Shown: positions 38,120-47,293 of the stretch, piece by piece | How the letters are laid out: each line of letters begins with the position of its first letter | Position numbering within the stretch: position 1 is the first letter of the stretch | Source of the DNA: DATAES01 sp963802415 | GTDB taxonomy: Bacteria; Actinomycetota; Acidimicrobiia; Acidimicrobiales; JACDCH01 | DNA length: 64,000 bases | Direction: 5' to 3' | Assembly: GCA_963802415.1 (NCBI GenBank) | Contig: CAWDIH010000001.1 | Coordinates: 2,790,001-2,854,000, forward strand | Position numbers and translations under genes: made by a program | The notes under the pieces: generated by a model | What the model was told of the DNA's origin: nothing | The model's input: only the letters and a program-made list of their open reading frames with translations | Database searches by the model: none

Positions 38120-38191
38120 ATGGAAGTGCATGCTCATGCATTCATGCCTCGAGGGCGTGACGTCGATCCACGTTGGGGGCGGAAGCCGTGA
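38120..38191 (+). CDS. Possible 23-codon leader ORF
   Basis: ATG 38120 follows a strong AAGGAGAGG by 7 bases and encodes MEVHAHAFMPRGRD plus nine residues. Its TGA overlaps the GTG start of the DUF6081 gene (GTGA). It may be a coupled leader peptide or the true first piece of that gene's translation signal. Confidence 0.4.
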   Translation: MEVHAHAFMPRGRDVDPRWGRKP

Positions 38192-38946
38192 CGCCTGAGA
38201 CGCAGGCCGCAGCCGCCGCGCACGATGACTTCGTTCCGTACGACGAGCTCAGTGGGCCGGACCTCGACGAGGCACACTGGAGCCCGGGCGCGCCTGCCGT
38301 TACCGACGGGCGCCGAGCACATCCCGCTGGACCCTGATGCGGAGCTGGTCGTCGGCGAGGGCGTGGTGCAAGTGACGATCCCGCGCTTCTCGCTGTCGCA
38401 CGACACGTTCCAGACCGCTGACAGCGCCAAGTATCTCATCTTCTCGAGGCCCAGTTCGAGCTGCCCCCCGATCGGACAGCGACGTTCGCTGCCGACCTCG
38501 CGGTCAAGAACATCGGTGGGGAACCGGCGGACTTCCGTCGGGGGATGGCCGCCTTCCAGGCTTTCGACTTCGACGCGAGCAAGCCCGTCTTCTCGGTCTT
38601 CGGCACCTCCACCCGCGTGTTCGCGATGCACGAGCAGCTGGGCGGTGGCGGAGCAGGTGAGCCGTTCTTCCACGTGGTCGAGTCGCCGTACGACGACTTC
38701 GATGACGACTTCACCCGGCTTCACGCGTGCGAGATCACGCTCGACCGGAGCAGATCCTCCGTGGCCTGGCGCGTCGACGGCCGAACGGTGTACGAGACCC
38801 ACGCCACCTTCATCCCCGAGCGCGTCCGCATCGCTTTCGGGATCTGGACGATGCTGCCGATCCGGGACGGTCGCAGTCAATCGCTCGATGGGCAGGGTAT
38901 GGATGCGCGGTGGCGCCGGTTCCGGGTGCGCGGGGTCGAACCGTGA
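38188..38946 (+). CDS. DUF6081-family protein, two compensating frameshifts
   Basis: About 250 residues of an uncharacterised actinobacterial family. GTG 38188 reads FVPYDELSGPDLDEAHWSPG, then the sense moves to the next frame (LPLPTGAEHIPLDPDAELV, FSLSHDTFQTADSAKYL) and near 38448 back to the first (AQFELPPDRTATFAADLAV, ending GQGMDARWRRFRV). Net frame is restored. The beta-sandwich, lectin-like character of the family fits the aromatic motifs. As written the sequence stops near 38336. Confidence 0.7.
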
Positions 38947-39206
38947 GCCGCCACAATGGTGCGGAAGATCAACCTGCACCCGGACGGCAGCGGCACCCGC
39001 CTCGAGCTCGCCCACTGTGACCGCATTGGGCTGTCGTTGCCGGCAGGTGCAGTCGCCCGTTCAGTTCCGGTCGAGCCAGCTCTGAAGCGTCTGGGTGGTC
39101 CACGTGGGCACGCCGGCGCCGAGGTAGTCGTTGTCGTTGGTCCGACAGCGCGAGGGCGCTGGCGACGACGGGCTCGCGGCCCGTTGGCTGCGGCCGCCGG
39201 CCTCGG

Positions 39207-39611
39207 TCACGTGGTTCCGGCCAAGCGTTGGACGGCCGTCAGGCCGTCAGGCGTCCCCGGCCAGTGTCGTCTGATGGCCTCAGGACCAGCCTGCCGAGCG
39301 ACGGCTCGGAGTACGAGCATCACGATGACGGCGTCGTCCGCATAGCCGATCACGGGGATGAAGTCGGGTACGAGATCGATGGGCGACGCCAGGTACGCGA
39401 GCAGAAGCCAGAGCCAGACCCGTAGCCGTCGCGGAAGGGACTGATCACGAGCGAGGCGGTGCGTGAGGCGGACGACGTCTGGAACCGCGCGCAGTGCCTC
39501 GCCCGCAACCCGTTCACCGGGACGGAGCCGCCACAGCACGATCAGCAACGCGAGCCAGCACAGGATCAGAGCGAGCACTAGTTCGAGGACAAGCTCTATT
39601 GCTCGGTGCAC
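39207..39611 (-). CDS. YkvA-family (DUF1232) membrane protein
   Basis: 134 residues. An N-terminal transmembrane helix (LVLELVLALILCWLALLIVL) is followed by the DUF1232 core LLAYLASPIDLVPDFIPVIG and YADDAVIVMLVLRAVARQ. Members are small membrane proteins of unknown role. The start is GTG 39611, without a strong ribosome site. Confidence 0.85.
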   Translation of the reverse strand: MHRAIELVLELVLALILCWLALLIVLWRLRPGERVAGEALRAVPDVVRLTHRLARDQSLPRRLRVWLWLLLAYLASPIDLVPDFIPVIGYADDAVIVMLVLRAVARQAGPEAIRRHWPGTPDGLTAVQRLAGTT

Positions 39612-39626
39612 CGTTGAACGTTGCTG

Positions 39627-40025
39627 TCAGTCAGCGAACACTTCGCGGCTGTGCTCGACGAAGAAGGTGTGGTCGTGGCCCTTGTTCGGGTCCTCGGCGT
39701 TGTACTTGGCGGACGTCGCTGAGCCGTCGGGGAGGTGCTCCTCAGAATAGATCGCACCCACCGGACAGACGTCCGGTTGGTAGCACGCGGTGCAGGACGT
39801 GCACTCTTCGAGGTTCACGTAGAGAATGCCGTCGCCGAAGACAGCGATCGCGTCAGGGCTCGGCGTATGAGTGTTCTCCCTGATGCCGCTGCCCGCTTCC
39901 ACTTCCGAGAACAGGACGTTGCCGTCCGGATCGAACTCGTAGATGCACTGGACCGGGCAGACGTCGACGCAAGCGCGGTCCTTCACATCGATGCAGGCCT
40001 CCGTGATGATGGCGAGTCCGGCCAT
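39627..40025 (-). CDS. Ferredoxin with two iron-sulfur clusters (7Fe-type)
   Basis: 132 residues. The N-terminal cysteines are C11, C19, C23 (followed by Pro) and C27; the second set is C75-x2-C78-x2-C81-x5-C87-Pro. This arrangement resembles actinobacterial 3Fe-4S/4Fe-4S ferredoxins, longer than usual because of about 40 residues between the sets. It could feed electrons to oxygenases such as the desaturase or P450 in this window (inference). The HTH gene lies 9 bp upstream. Confidence 0.88.
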   Translation of the reverse strand: MAGLAIITEACIDVKDRACVDVCPVQCIYEFDPDGNVLFSEVEAGSGIRENTHTPSPDAIAVFGDGILYVNLEECTSCTACYQPDVCPVGAIYSEEHLPDGSATSAKYNAEDPNKGHDHTFFVEHSREVFAD

Positions 40026-40034
40026 CGGACGCGA

Positions 40035-40226
40035 TCAGCCGCCGAGCTCTCGCGCCGCGAGCACCTCGCCGCGGGGAAACCGAGGTTCTCCAGCGGTGTC
40101 CGCCGGTACGAGTAAACCTTCCTCGATCATGATGTTGATGCGGTCCGGCACAACTTCCAGCAGGCGAGCGGCCTCCTCGATGCTGAGAAGCTCGTTGGGT
40201 TCGCCGGACTGGATCTCGTCACCCAT
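40035..40226 (-). CDS. Small helix-turn-helix (MerR/BldC-like) protein
   Basis: 63 residues with the helix-turn-helix NELLSIEEAARLLEVVPDRI and the wing-like VPADTAGEPRFPRGEV, as in excisionase/BldC-type DNA-binding proteins. It is followed at 9 bp by the ferredoxin gene, suggesting one operon. Target unknown. Confidence 0.75.
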   Translation of the reverse strand: MGDEIQSGEPNELLSIEEAARLLEVVPDRINIMIEEGLLVPADTAGEPRFPRGEVLAARELGG

Positions 40227-40408
40227 GTCGACTCCTCGCGTGTGCGATCAATGCAAGCAGACCCCGAGCTCAGGCGCTCGTGCCGTCCACTCAACAGAGT
40301 GTTCACCCCCGCGGGGAAGCGGATGCCAGTGCACCAACGTTGCCGTCAGGACTCGAGCCCGCTCGAGAGGTCCAGTCGTAACGTGGCTTGAGTGGTGGGG
40401 GCAGCGCG

Positions 40409-42845
40409 GTGACGACAGCCTCTGAGCGGGCGATTGGATCCGCAACGCCGACTGCCATCGTCGCGCCACGCATCGACGAGTTCCCTCGCACGGGGTACGT
40501 GCGAAGCCCGTCGGACGTCGTGCGGCTGATCGGTGCGCTCGTACTCCTGGTCATCGGGTACTTCGTGGCAGCTGCCTACCGCGATGGTGTCGCGAACGTC
40601 CAGTCTGGCTTCCTCGACACTGTCAGCTCGCTTCCACGGGGAATTCGGGACGCGATGGTCGGGCTCACGCAGGTCATAGCGGTTGTCGCGCCTGTCGCGC
40701 TCGCGGTCGTTCTTCTCGTGGGCAGGCGATTTCGACTCTTCTTCGGGATGATCGCGGCTGCGGTCGTGGCCATTGCCCTCACTGCACTGGCCGGCACACT
40801 CGCCTTGGACAACGCTCATCCACGCTCGTGGCGTCTGAACGCAGAGACGGAGAGCTGGCTGGCGCACACATCGTTCCCAAGTGCGGCGTACATCGCTGCG
40901 CTGGCCGCCGCAGTCACCGTGGCCGGCGGTTGGGCATCGCGTCGGTGGCGGCGCGCGCTTTGGATCGTCGTGCTCTTCGTCGCGCTGCTCCGAGTCGGGA
41001 CGAGCGGGATCCTGGCGCTCGACCTGATGTTCGCGATCATCGCCGGTATCGCCGCCGGTTCAGCGGTCCTTCTTGCCATCGGCGGCCCGGACCGTAGTCC
41101 ACGCGGCGCAGATGTCGCGGATGCGATGGCAGCCGCGGGATTGCCCGTGACCACCCTGCGCGAGATCGCGAGCCGGCGATCTGTGAGCCTCGAATATCGA
41201 GCGACCGCAGCAGAGGGTCCAGATCTGCATGTGACCGTGCACGACGAGGAGGACCGCCGCCGCGACGTCCTGTACCGCCTCTACAACGTGCTGCGTCTGC
41301 GTGGCGTCGGGGCGGAGCGGAAGATCTTCACGTCCCTGCGCCAGGACGCGGAACATGACGTGTTCATGTCGATGTGGGCAGCGCGTGGCGGCGTGCGCGT
41401 GCCTGACGTGAAGGTGCTACGAGCTGTCGGATCAGGCAGCGTCATGGAGGCCAGCGACTGGATCAGCGGTCAGTGGCTGGACTCGCTCGAAGTATCCGCT
41501 GTCACCGATGAGATCCTGCGGTCGTTCTGGGAAGCAGTCGGCGCGCTCCACGACCACCACATCGATCACCGCGCGCTGAGCGCCGGCAATGTGCTCGTTG
41601 ACGCCCGTGGCGACATCTGGCTGACCGGGTTCCAGGATGCCGAAGTCGATGGCCCTCCAGTGCACCGCGCGCAGGACGTTGCCGAGGCGCTCGTGTCGAT
41701 GACATTGCTCACATCATCTGACCGCGGTCTCGACGGCGGTGTCCGCACTCGGCGGCGAACGCACCGCCGAGGCACTTCCCCAACTCCAACCCTTGGCGCT
41801 CAGCCGGGAGACGCAGCATCGGTTGCGTGGCAATCGGAAGCTGCTCGGCGAGCTGCGTTCCGAGGTGTCTGCGGCGACCGGGACCGAGGAGGTCGAGCTC
41901 GCGCACCTCGAGCGCGTCCGGCCCCGAACGGTTCTCACCGTGCTCGCTGCGTTCGTCGGGATGTGGGTGTTGCTGCCGACGCTGGCGAATGCCGGAGACA
42001 CCGTCGATGCGCTGCGAGCGATCTCACCTCTGTATGTCGTCGCCATGGTGCCCCTCACGCTGTTGCTCTACGTGTTCTCCACGCTCCAGCTGATGGGAGC
42101 GTGCGCTCAGCATCTGCCGTTCGGTGCGACCTATCGATGCCAGATGGCGGCCGCGTTCATGAATCGAGTGACCCCCAACAACGTGGGCGGAATGGGCGTG
42201 AACGCTCGCTACCTCCAAAGGGCAGGAATCGACCCTGCAGCGGCCGCGGCTGCGGTCGGCGTCAGCACGGTTGCAGACCAGTTCCTCACCGTGGTGTTGA
42301 TCTTGCTGTTCGTCGTCTGGGCGGGGCGTGGAACGAGTGACTTCTCGTTCTCTCTCGCGGATTCCAGCACGCTGCTCGTGATCGTGACCATCGTTTTCGT
42401 CGTCCTCGGCTTGGTCATGGCGTCTTCCAAGGGCCGGAAGTTGTTCCGCGACAAGGTTCTGCCGTTCCTCAAGGGCGTCCGACAGAGCCTCGTCGAGGTG
42501 GCAAAGAGTCCGAGTCGGTTGTTGTTGATCTTGGGTGGATCCTTCGGGCACACGGCGACCGACTTCGTCGCATTGGTCGTTGCGCTCGGCGCCTTCGGAC
42601 CGCTCCCGGCGATCGGCGCCCTGGGAGCCGTGTACTTCGGCGCGTCCGCCGTTGGCAGCGCCGCGCCCACCCCAGGCGGGGTAGGCGCGATCGAAGCGGC
42701 CATGATCGCCGGACTCACCGGAATCGGTGTCGACATCGCAGTGGCGACACCCGCAGTGTTGATCTACAGGCTGATCACGTACTGGGCGGTCATGCTGCCC
42801 GGTTGGATCTCGCTGGAGGTGATGAAGAAGCGCGGCGAGGTCTGA
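40409..42845 (+). CDS. PAP2-like / kinase-like / LPG-synthase-TM fusion, frameshift near 41716
   Basis: A membrane protein of about 810 residues in three parts. Residues 30-240: about six helices with a degenerate PAP2 phosphatase pattern (FPSAAY where PSGH is usual). Residues 240-440: a protein-kinase-like fold, IDHRALSAGNVLVD and WLTGFQDAE standing where HxDxxxxN and DFG belong. C-terminal 330 residues: an LPG-synthase/AglD2 flippase-like membrane domain (MNRVTPNNVGGMGVNARYLQ, TPGGVGAIEAAM). Indel near 41716 joins frames. GTG 40409 is preferred over TTG 40388. Probably lipid transfer or cell-envelope signalling. Confidence 0.75.
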
Positions 42846-42878
42846 GACTCATGCGGCCACGAACACGTCGTTCACGAC

Positions 42879-43442
42879 CTAAGTCACACGAACCGCACGA
42901 GCCGGTGCCGGAGCCGTGACTTCGGAGCGCGACCGACCGATGGCAGTGAACAGCTCGACACCGCCGGCGAGGACGGCCAGCGCTCCCAGCGTCGACGCTC
43001 CGGCTCGCACGGTTCCGTTCCGAAGGAGAATGAGCACCGCGCCGACTGCGACCTGGCCGAGGTCGGCGGCGAACCGGAATCGGCTCATCCATCGAGGTCG
43101 ATCAGCGCGGGTCGCAAGCACGAGGGCCGCGTCGACTGCTCCTTGGACGATGGCCGTAGCGCCTACGACGATGACGACGATGAACAGCGTCGGATCAGGC
43201 CAAGCCAAGAGCAGGAGGCCGACGCCGATCTCGACCGCCCCCTGTATGGTCGCGAGCCCGCCGGCGACGCCCTCGAACGAGGTCGTCACCACATGGAGTG
43301 CACCGCGTGCGATGAACAACATGGCTGTGAACGCGGCGAGAGCAGCCAATGTCCAGTCGAGGCGCAACAGGGCGACGCCCGCGACGATCGCGACCGCGCC
43401 GATCAGTCCAAGCTTCCAGGGTGGTCCGTAGGTCGACATCAT
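42879..43442 (-). CDS. HdeD-family (DUF308) membrane protein
   Basis: 187 residues with six predicted transmembrane helices arranged as three hairpins, for example LGLIGAVAIVAGVALLRLDW, GAVEIGVGLLLLAWPDPTL and GALAVLAGGVELFTAIG. This matches HdeD, first known as an acid-resistance membrane protein. Its ATG overlaps the UspA stop (ATGA), so the two are co-translated. Third gene of a stress block with another HdeD upstream. Confidence 0.88.
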   Translation of the reverse strand: MMSTYGPPWKLGLIGAVAIVAGVALLRLDWTLAALAAFTAMLFIARGALHVVTTSFEGVAGGLATIQGAVEIGVGLLLLAWPDPTLFIVVIVVGATAIVQGAVDAALVLATRADRPRWMSRFRFAADLGQVAVGAVLILLRNGTVRAGASTLGALAVLAGGVELFTAIGRSRSEVTAPAPARAVRVT

Positions 43443-44289
43443 TCCCCTCCTGCCTCGGCCACGAGCGCCGTTTTGCTGTGGTTGACGACCAGTAGAGGCA
43501 CCGCCGCACCTCGGAGGAGAGCACGAACGGTCCCGGCGCCGAGGTGCGCGCTCTTCTGCGCTCCGCCGAGGACGACGAGGCTGGCCGGATGTTGTTCGAG
43601 GTGCTGCTCGAGCCCAGCCGCAGCGCTGATCGGATCGGCGATCGACGTCTTCGAGGTCGAGATCCCGCTGGATTCGGCTTCTTGCGCCATTGCGTCGAGG
43701 TACTCGTCCGGATCGCCAGGGGGACCGTGACCGCGCGTGAAGTGGGTTGGTCGACGAAGATCGGGCAGCACCGGTTCGTACACGGTCACGACTCGCAGCG
43801 TCGCTTTCAACGCGCGAGCCCAGTCGATCGCAGTTGCGAGCACGGGCTGTGGATCGTGCACGCCATCGAGGGCCACGACGACGTCCCCTGGGCCGACGCT
43901 CGCGGGAGCGTTCGCGCCAACTACGAGGAAGGGGTGTCGCCGCGGGCCATCACTTCCGAGCCAACGGCGTGCACCACCTTGGCCGCGATGGGCATGCGGT
44001 CATGACTTGCGAAGCAGAGAACAGTGCCGGCGTCTTCGGTCCGCTCGAGGAGCACCGCGGCCGGGTCGGGGTCGACGATCACGTCGACCCCGGACAGAAC
44101 AGCGGCCGGGATCCGGTTCGCCCAGTCGTGCACATGGTCATACACCCACACGAGCTCGGTATCGTCACGTGCGAGGCCGACCACGTGGAGCCGGGCGCCG
44201 GCAGCGGTCCCGATCGCGGTGGCGGCAGGGATTGCCTTGGCGGCGAACTCGGACCCGTCGAGCGGTACAACGATGGTCGAGAGCAGCAT
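43439..44289 (-). CDS. Tandem UspA-domain protein, frameshift at a GGGG run near 43931
   Basis: About 285 residues. The first UspA domain starts LLSTIVVPLDGSEFAAKA and ends VMARGDTP; the second resumes FLVVGANAPASVGPGDVVVA, then RVVTVYEPVLPD and ends VPLLVVNHSK. The frames differ by one base, and the break is at a four-base homopolymer (43931-43934), typical of sequencing error. ATG 44289 has AAGGGG upstream. UspA proteins bind ATP and help survival under stress. Confidence 0.82.
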
Positions 44290-44320
44290 CAGCAACCCCT
44301 TTCGCCGACGAAGCGCGACG

Positions 44321-44959
44321 TCACCCTGCGGCGGATTCGAGTCGCCGCGGTGATGTCACAGCATCCAGGTCGCTTGCGGCCCGGTCTGCGCGTGCGGGCA
44401 GGTTCTTGATCTCGAACGCCAGCACGATCTGTACCACTCCGTAGATCATCGCCCACAAACCGATGGCCAGAACGGCCGCCACGAGCGTGAGCCCTGGCCG
44501 GGCGAGCAGCCAGAAGGCGAAGACGGTTTCGAGGATGCCGAACGCGAGCATGAGCCCCCAGTACGGAAGCACCCCGCGGCCGCTGATCGACCCTGCGATG
44601 GTCATGATGCCGCTGAACAAGACGTACCAGCCGATTGCGAAGGCGACGACGAGGAGCGTCGGCCCCGGCCATACGAGCACGGCGAACCCGACCAGGACCT
44701 CGATCAACCCGAGCCCGATCGACCAGCCGCGAACGGCTCCATCGATCGGGACGCTGAGCATCATGAAGAGGCCGCGAAAGATGAGCAGTAGCCCCACGAA
44801 GACGGCGAGGTCACCAACTGTCCAGTCGGTGGCCAGGATGATGCCGCCGGCAATGGCACTGATGGCGCCGGTGACGGCCAACACCCACCAGCCGCTGCTG
44901 ACATTGTCGATCTGATCGCGGGACCATGTGCCGGGGCTGAAGGGATTTGTAACTATCAC
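44321..44959 (-). CDS. HdeD-family (DUF308) membrane protein
   Basis: 212 residues, a second HdeD with six helices (WWVLAVTGAISAIAGGIILA, GLGLIEVLVGFAVLVWPGP, GLMLAFGILETVFAFWLLAR). GTG 44959 has AAAGGAG upstream. Same orientation as the UspA and other HdeD genes, forming an HdeD-UspA-HdeD operon, probably for envelope stress. A GAF-LuxR regulator lies just upstream. Confidence 0.88.
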   Translation of the reverse strand: MIVTNPFSPGTWSRDQIDNVSSGWWVLAVTGAISAIAGGIILATDWTVGDLAVFVGLLLIFRGLFMMLSVPIDGAVRGWSIGLGLIEVLVGFAVLVWPGPTLLVVAFAIGWYVLFSGIMTIAGSISGRGVLPYWGLMLAFGILETVFAFWLLARPGLTLVAAVLAIGLWAMIYGVVQIVLAFEIKNLPARADRAASDLDAVTSPRRLESAAG

Positions 44960-45017
44960 GGTTGTCTCCTTTTCTTGTGGATTTGTCTGACGATGACGAG
45001 GGTTGGTGCGCGTTGCA

Positions 45018-46163
45018 TCACGCATGCACGTGTGCATCTGCGGACTGTGCGTTGTGCACCGCAACCAGTCGAGCAAGGTCGACACGAGAGTTGATGTCGA
45101 GCTTGCGGAAGATGTGTCGCAGGTGTGAGTCGATCGTGTGCCGCGAGACGAACAAGCGAGCGGCTGCCTGCTTGTTGGTCAGCCCATCGGCGATGAGCTC
45201 GGCGAGGAAGCGCTCGGTCTCGGTGAGGCTGGCCCACCCGAACGTAGGCTGCCGTGGAGGCCGGAGGTGACGCCTGTCTGTGCCGGTGTCGTCGGCTTTG
45301 ACACCCTTTGGGCGCAGGCGAAGGATCGCACCGGCGACGTCGCCGCCGTCACGCACGATCTCGACGGTTGCCACCAGCGCTGAACCGTCGGACGACACGA
45401 ACGTCGGGGTGTCGCGCCCACCGACCTTGATTGCTTGCTCGGCGAGCGCCCACAGCCGCGGTTGGTCCTCATTGGTCAGGATGCACGACGCCGCGGCATT
45501 CATCAAGATCGTCCTCTCACCGACGACGACCAGTGGAGCGCGGGCACCCCGTCGCGCCCGCAGGAAGTGCTCGTCGAGCAATCGTTCTCGGGCGGAACCT
45601 CCATCCAACAGCCGGTGCTCCACCTCGCGCGCCGCGCGTCGAGCGACGAGTAGCAGCAGCGCGTTCGTCGATGCAGCCGGGCAGACCAGTGTCAGCGCGC
45701 CGACGAGCTGTCCGGTTCTCGGGTCGAAGATCGGTGCTGATGCCGTCGTCATGACCGACATCGCATCCATGAAGTGCTCGGCCGCGTCGACCATCACCGG
45801 GCAGTGGCTGCTCGACACGATTCCCAAGGCGGTCGTCCCCGCGGCGCTGATACTCCAGCAGTAGCCCGGGCTCAACGACAGCGCATCGAGCTGCTCTCGC
45901 TGCTCATCACTCGGCGTAGTGCGTGCCACGACGCACGCGTCAGCGTCGCTCAGTAGGACGCTGATGTCGGTACCACGCAGATCGAAACCGAGTCGGTCCG
46001 CGACTGGCAGCCCTGCGCCCAGCAGCTCGGCAGGAGGATCGCCTGTGCCTTCGAAGTGAGGGACGACATCTTCACGCCGCAGCCCGGCCGCCATCGACTC
46101 CCGCCACGACGACAGGATCTCCGGCCGAACGAAACGTTCGTCGCGCTGCTGGGCTTGTGACAT
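45018..46163 (-). CDS. GAF-LuxR transcriptional regulator
   Basis: 381 residues. Residues 15-175 form an AcoR/GAF-like sensory region (VRPEILSSWRESMAAGLRRE, GYCWSISAAGTTALGIV). Residues 190-290 look PAS-like (RAPLVVVGERTILMNAAA). Residues 320-380 are the LuxR HTH (SLTETERFLAELIADGLTNK, then SRHTIDSHLRHIFRKLD). It lacks the AAA domain of true sigma-54 activators. Start ATG 46163 is 1 nt after the stop of the 135-residue gene upstream. Likely controls the HdeD-UspA-HdeD genes downstream. Confidence 0.85.
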   Translation of the reverse strand: MSQAQQRDERFVRPEILSSWRESMAAGLRREDVVPHFEGTGDPPAELLGAGLPVADRLGFDLRGTDISVLLSDADACVVARTTPSDEQREQLDALSLSPGYCWSISAAGTTALGIVSSSHCPVMVDAAEHFMDAMSVMTTASAPIFDPRTGQLVGALTLVCPAASTNALLLLVARRAAREVEHRLLDGGSARERLLDEHFLRARRGARAPLVVVGERTILMNAAASCILTNEDQPRLWALAEQAIKVGGRDTPTFVSSDGSALVATVEIVRDGGDVAGAILRLRPKGVKADDTGTDRRHLRPPRQPTFGWASLTETERFLAELIADGLTNKQAAARLFVSRHTIDSHLRHIFRKLDINSRVDLARLVAVHNAQSADAHVHA

Positions 46164-46164
46164 C

Positions 46165-46572
46165 TCAGAAACCTCGAGACATCGCATTGCCGTACGCGGT
46201 GAGCACCAGAGCCTCGACCTTGTGGTAGCTGTCCATTGCGTCGCTGTTGAAGACCACCAGAGCGTCGCGATCGGCGACCAGCGCGACGATCCGCGCCCAA
46301 CCGAGCTCCTGGGCATCGACTGCGGCCTCTGCGGAAAGGACGACGGCGACGGGGCCGGCGGTGTCGGAGTCAGCTGGCAGCCCAGTGAGCAACCACACCC
46401 CCCGGCGTCCAAGCGGCGCGCAGTCGACGGCGAAGCACCGGACACCCGGCGTGCCGGGCTCGTACGGTCGCTCGACGACCCACGGAAGGCTGACCACCCA
46501 CTTGTGAAACGTTTGGAGCCGATCGGTTTCGTCGGCTGAGGTTGTCTCCAGGTCTCGTCTGCGGCGAAGCAT
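46165..46572 (-). CDS. Hypothetical protein co-transcribed with GAF-LuxR
   Basis: A 135-residue soluble protein of unknown function. It has a charged N-terminus and a beta-rich middle (GVRCFAVDCAPLGRRGVWLL, PVAVVLSAEAAVDAQELGW, IVALVADRDALVVFNSDAM). It stops one base before the GAF-LuxR start, so the two are translationally coupled. Perhaps a ligand-binding partner. Confidence 0.6.
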   Translation of the reverse strand: MLRRRRDLETTSADETDRLQTFHKWVVSLPWVVERPYEPGTPGVRCFAVDCAPLGRRGVWLLTGLPADSDTAGPVAVVLSAEAAVDAQELGWARIVALVADRDALVVFNSDAMDSYHKVEALVLTAYGNAMSRGF

Positions 46573-47017
46573 CGTTCACTCCCTTGCTCGAAATGGACCC
46601 GCGCTCCCCGGCTGGCGGCGAGGGGACACAGCACCAGCCGAGGCAGCTCTGCGGGACGTCACAAGCGGAGTATCCCGACATCGAGCACCCCACGCTTCGG
46701 GCAAACGACTGTGATCAATCCATACAGTCATGTGACCGATGGCGATCGCTCAGCTCTGCTCGGTCGCGGGAAGGCATGGCGTTGCGGCACGTTCTGCACC
46801 GAGCAGAGGCCGACGAACCGAGTGACGGCGAGCCGGGGGGGGTTTAGACAAAGTCGCCGAACACTCACTCACCTGGATCGAGCAGCAAGGCCTCTAGCCC
46901 AGGCTGATCGCCAGACGATCGAAGCACCAAGCAGGGAGGCCGCAGGGCGCGGAAGACGTTCTCGATTGCGTCCTGGGAAATCAGTGATCGACGACGGCGC
47001 GGACGTCTACAACTGCA
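46573..47017. other. Intergenic region upstream of the stress regulator
   Basis: About 445 bp with no convincing gene. It presumably carries the minus-strand promoter for the gene at 46572. A G-run sits near 46836-46846. No tRNA or recombinase site is evident. Confidence 0.5.
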
Positions 47018-47188
47018 CATTGTGACTCAGCCACCAAACCACCTGGGTCAGTCGACACGGACGGCACGGTCGTCGCGTCTGTGTCGACTCAGCCACCAGA
47101 TCGGTCGCTCAGCGGACACAGACGTGGCCGGGAACGTGTCTGTGTCCGCTCAGCCAACGAAATCCGTCGGTGAGTCGACAATGTGCGC
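47018..47188. repeat. Array of three about 61-bp imperfect repeats forming nested hairpins
   Basis: Units start at about 47021, 47082 and 47143 (period 61). Each opens TGT..CTCAGCCAMC and closes ..TCAG..GACA, and units differ at roughly a third of positions. The junctions pair: GTCGACACGGACG (47051-47063) with CGTCTGTGTCGAC (47075-47087), and AGCGGACACAGAC (47111-47123) with GTCTGTGTCCGCT (47138-47150). GCACATTGTGACTCAG at 47015-47030 can also pair with GAGTCGACAATGTGC near 47172. Two inner hairpins inside an outer stem result. Flanked by the stress regulator and BON gene. Confidence 0.65.
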
Positions 47189-47293
47189 GTCCCGCTGCGC
47201 GACGGGTGCGCACAGGCGGTACGCGAAAGAGCTCAAGTCGTCAGACGTCCGGCTGACCTGAGCCCTTGTTGCACGCGTGCGCTGATCGCGCTA

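Noticed and set aside
45018..46634. N-terminal extension of the GAF-LuxR gene to 46634
   Set aside because: The extra segment overlaps the coupled 135-residue gene and is not regulator-like; ATG 46163 starts the domain.
47018..47188. CRISPR array
   Set aside because: Units differ at about a third of positions, only three exist, and 'spacers' take part in the palindromes; no cas gene is present.
46573..47293. tRNA or small RNA gene
   Set aside because: No cloverleaf or anticodon arm could be assembled; the hairpins are too long and repetitive.
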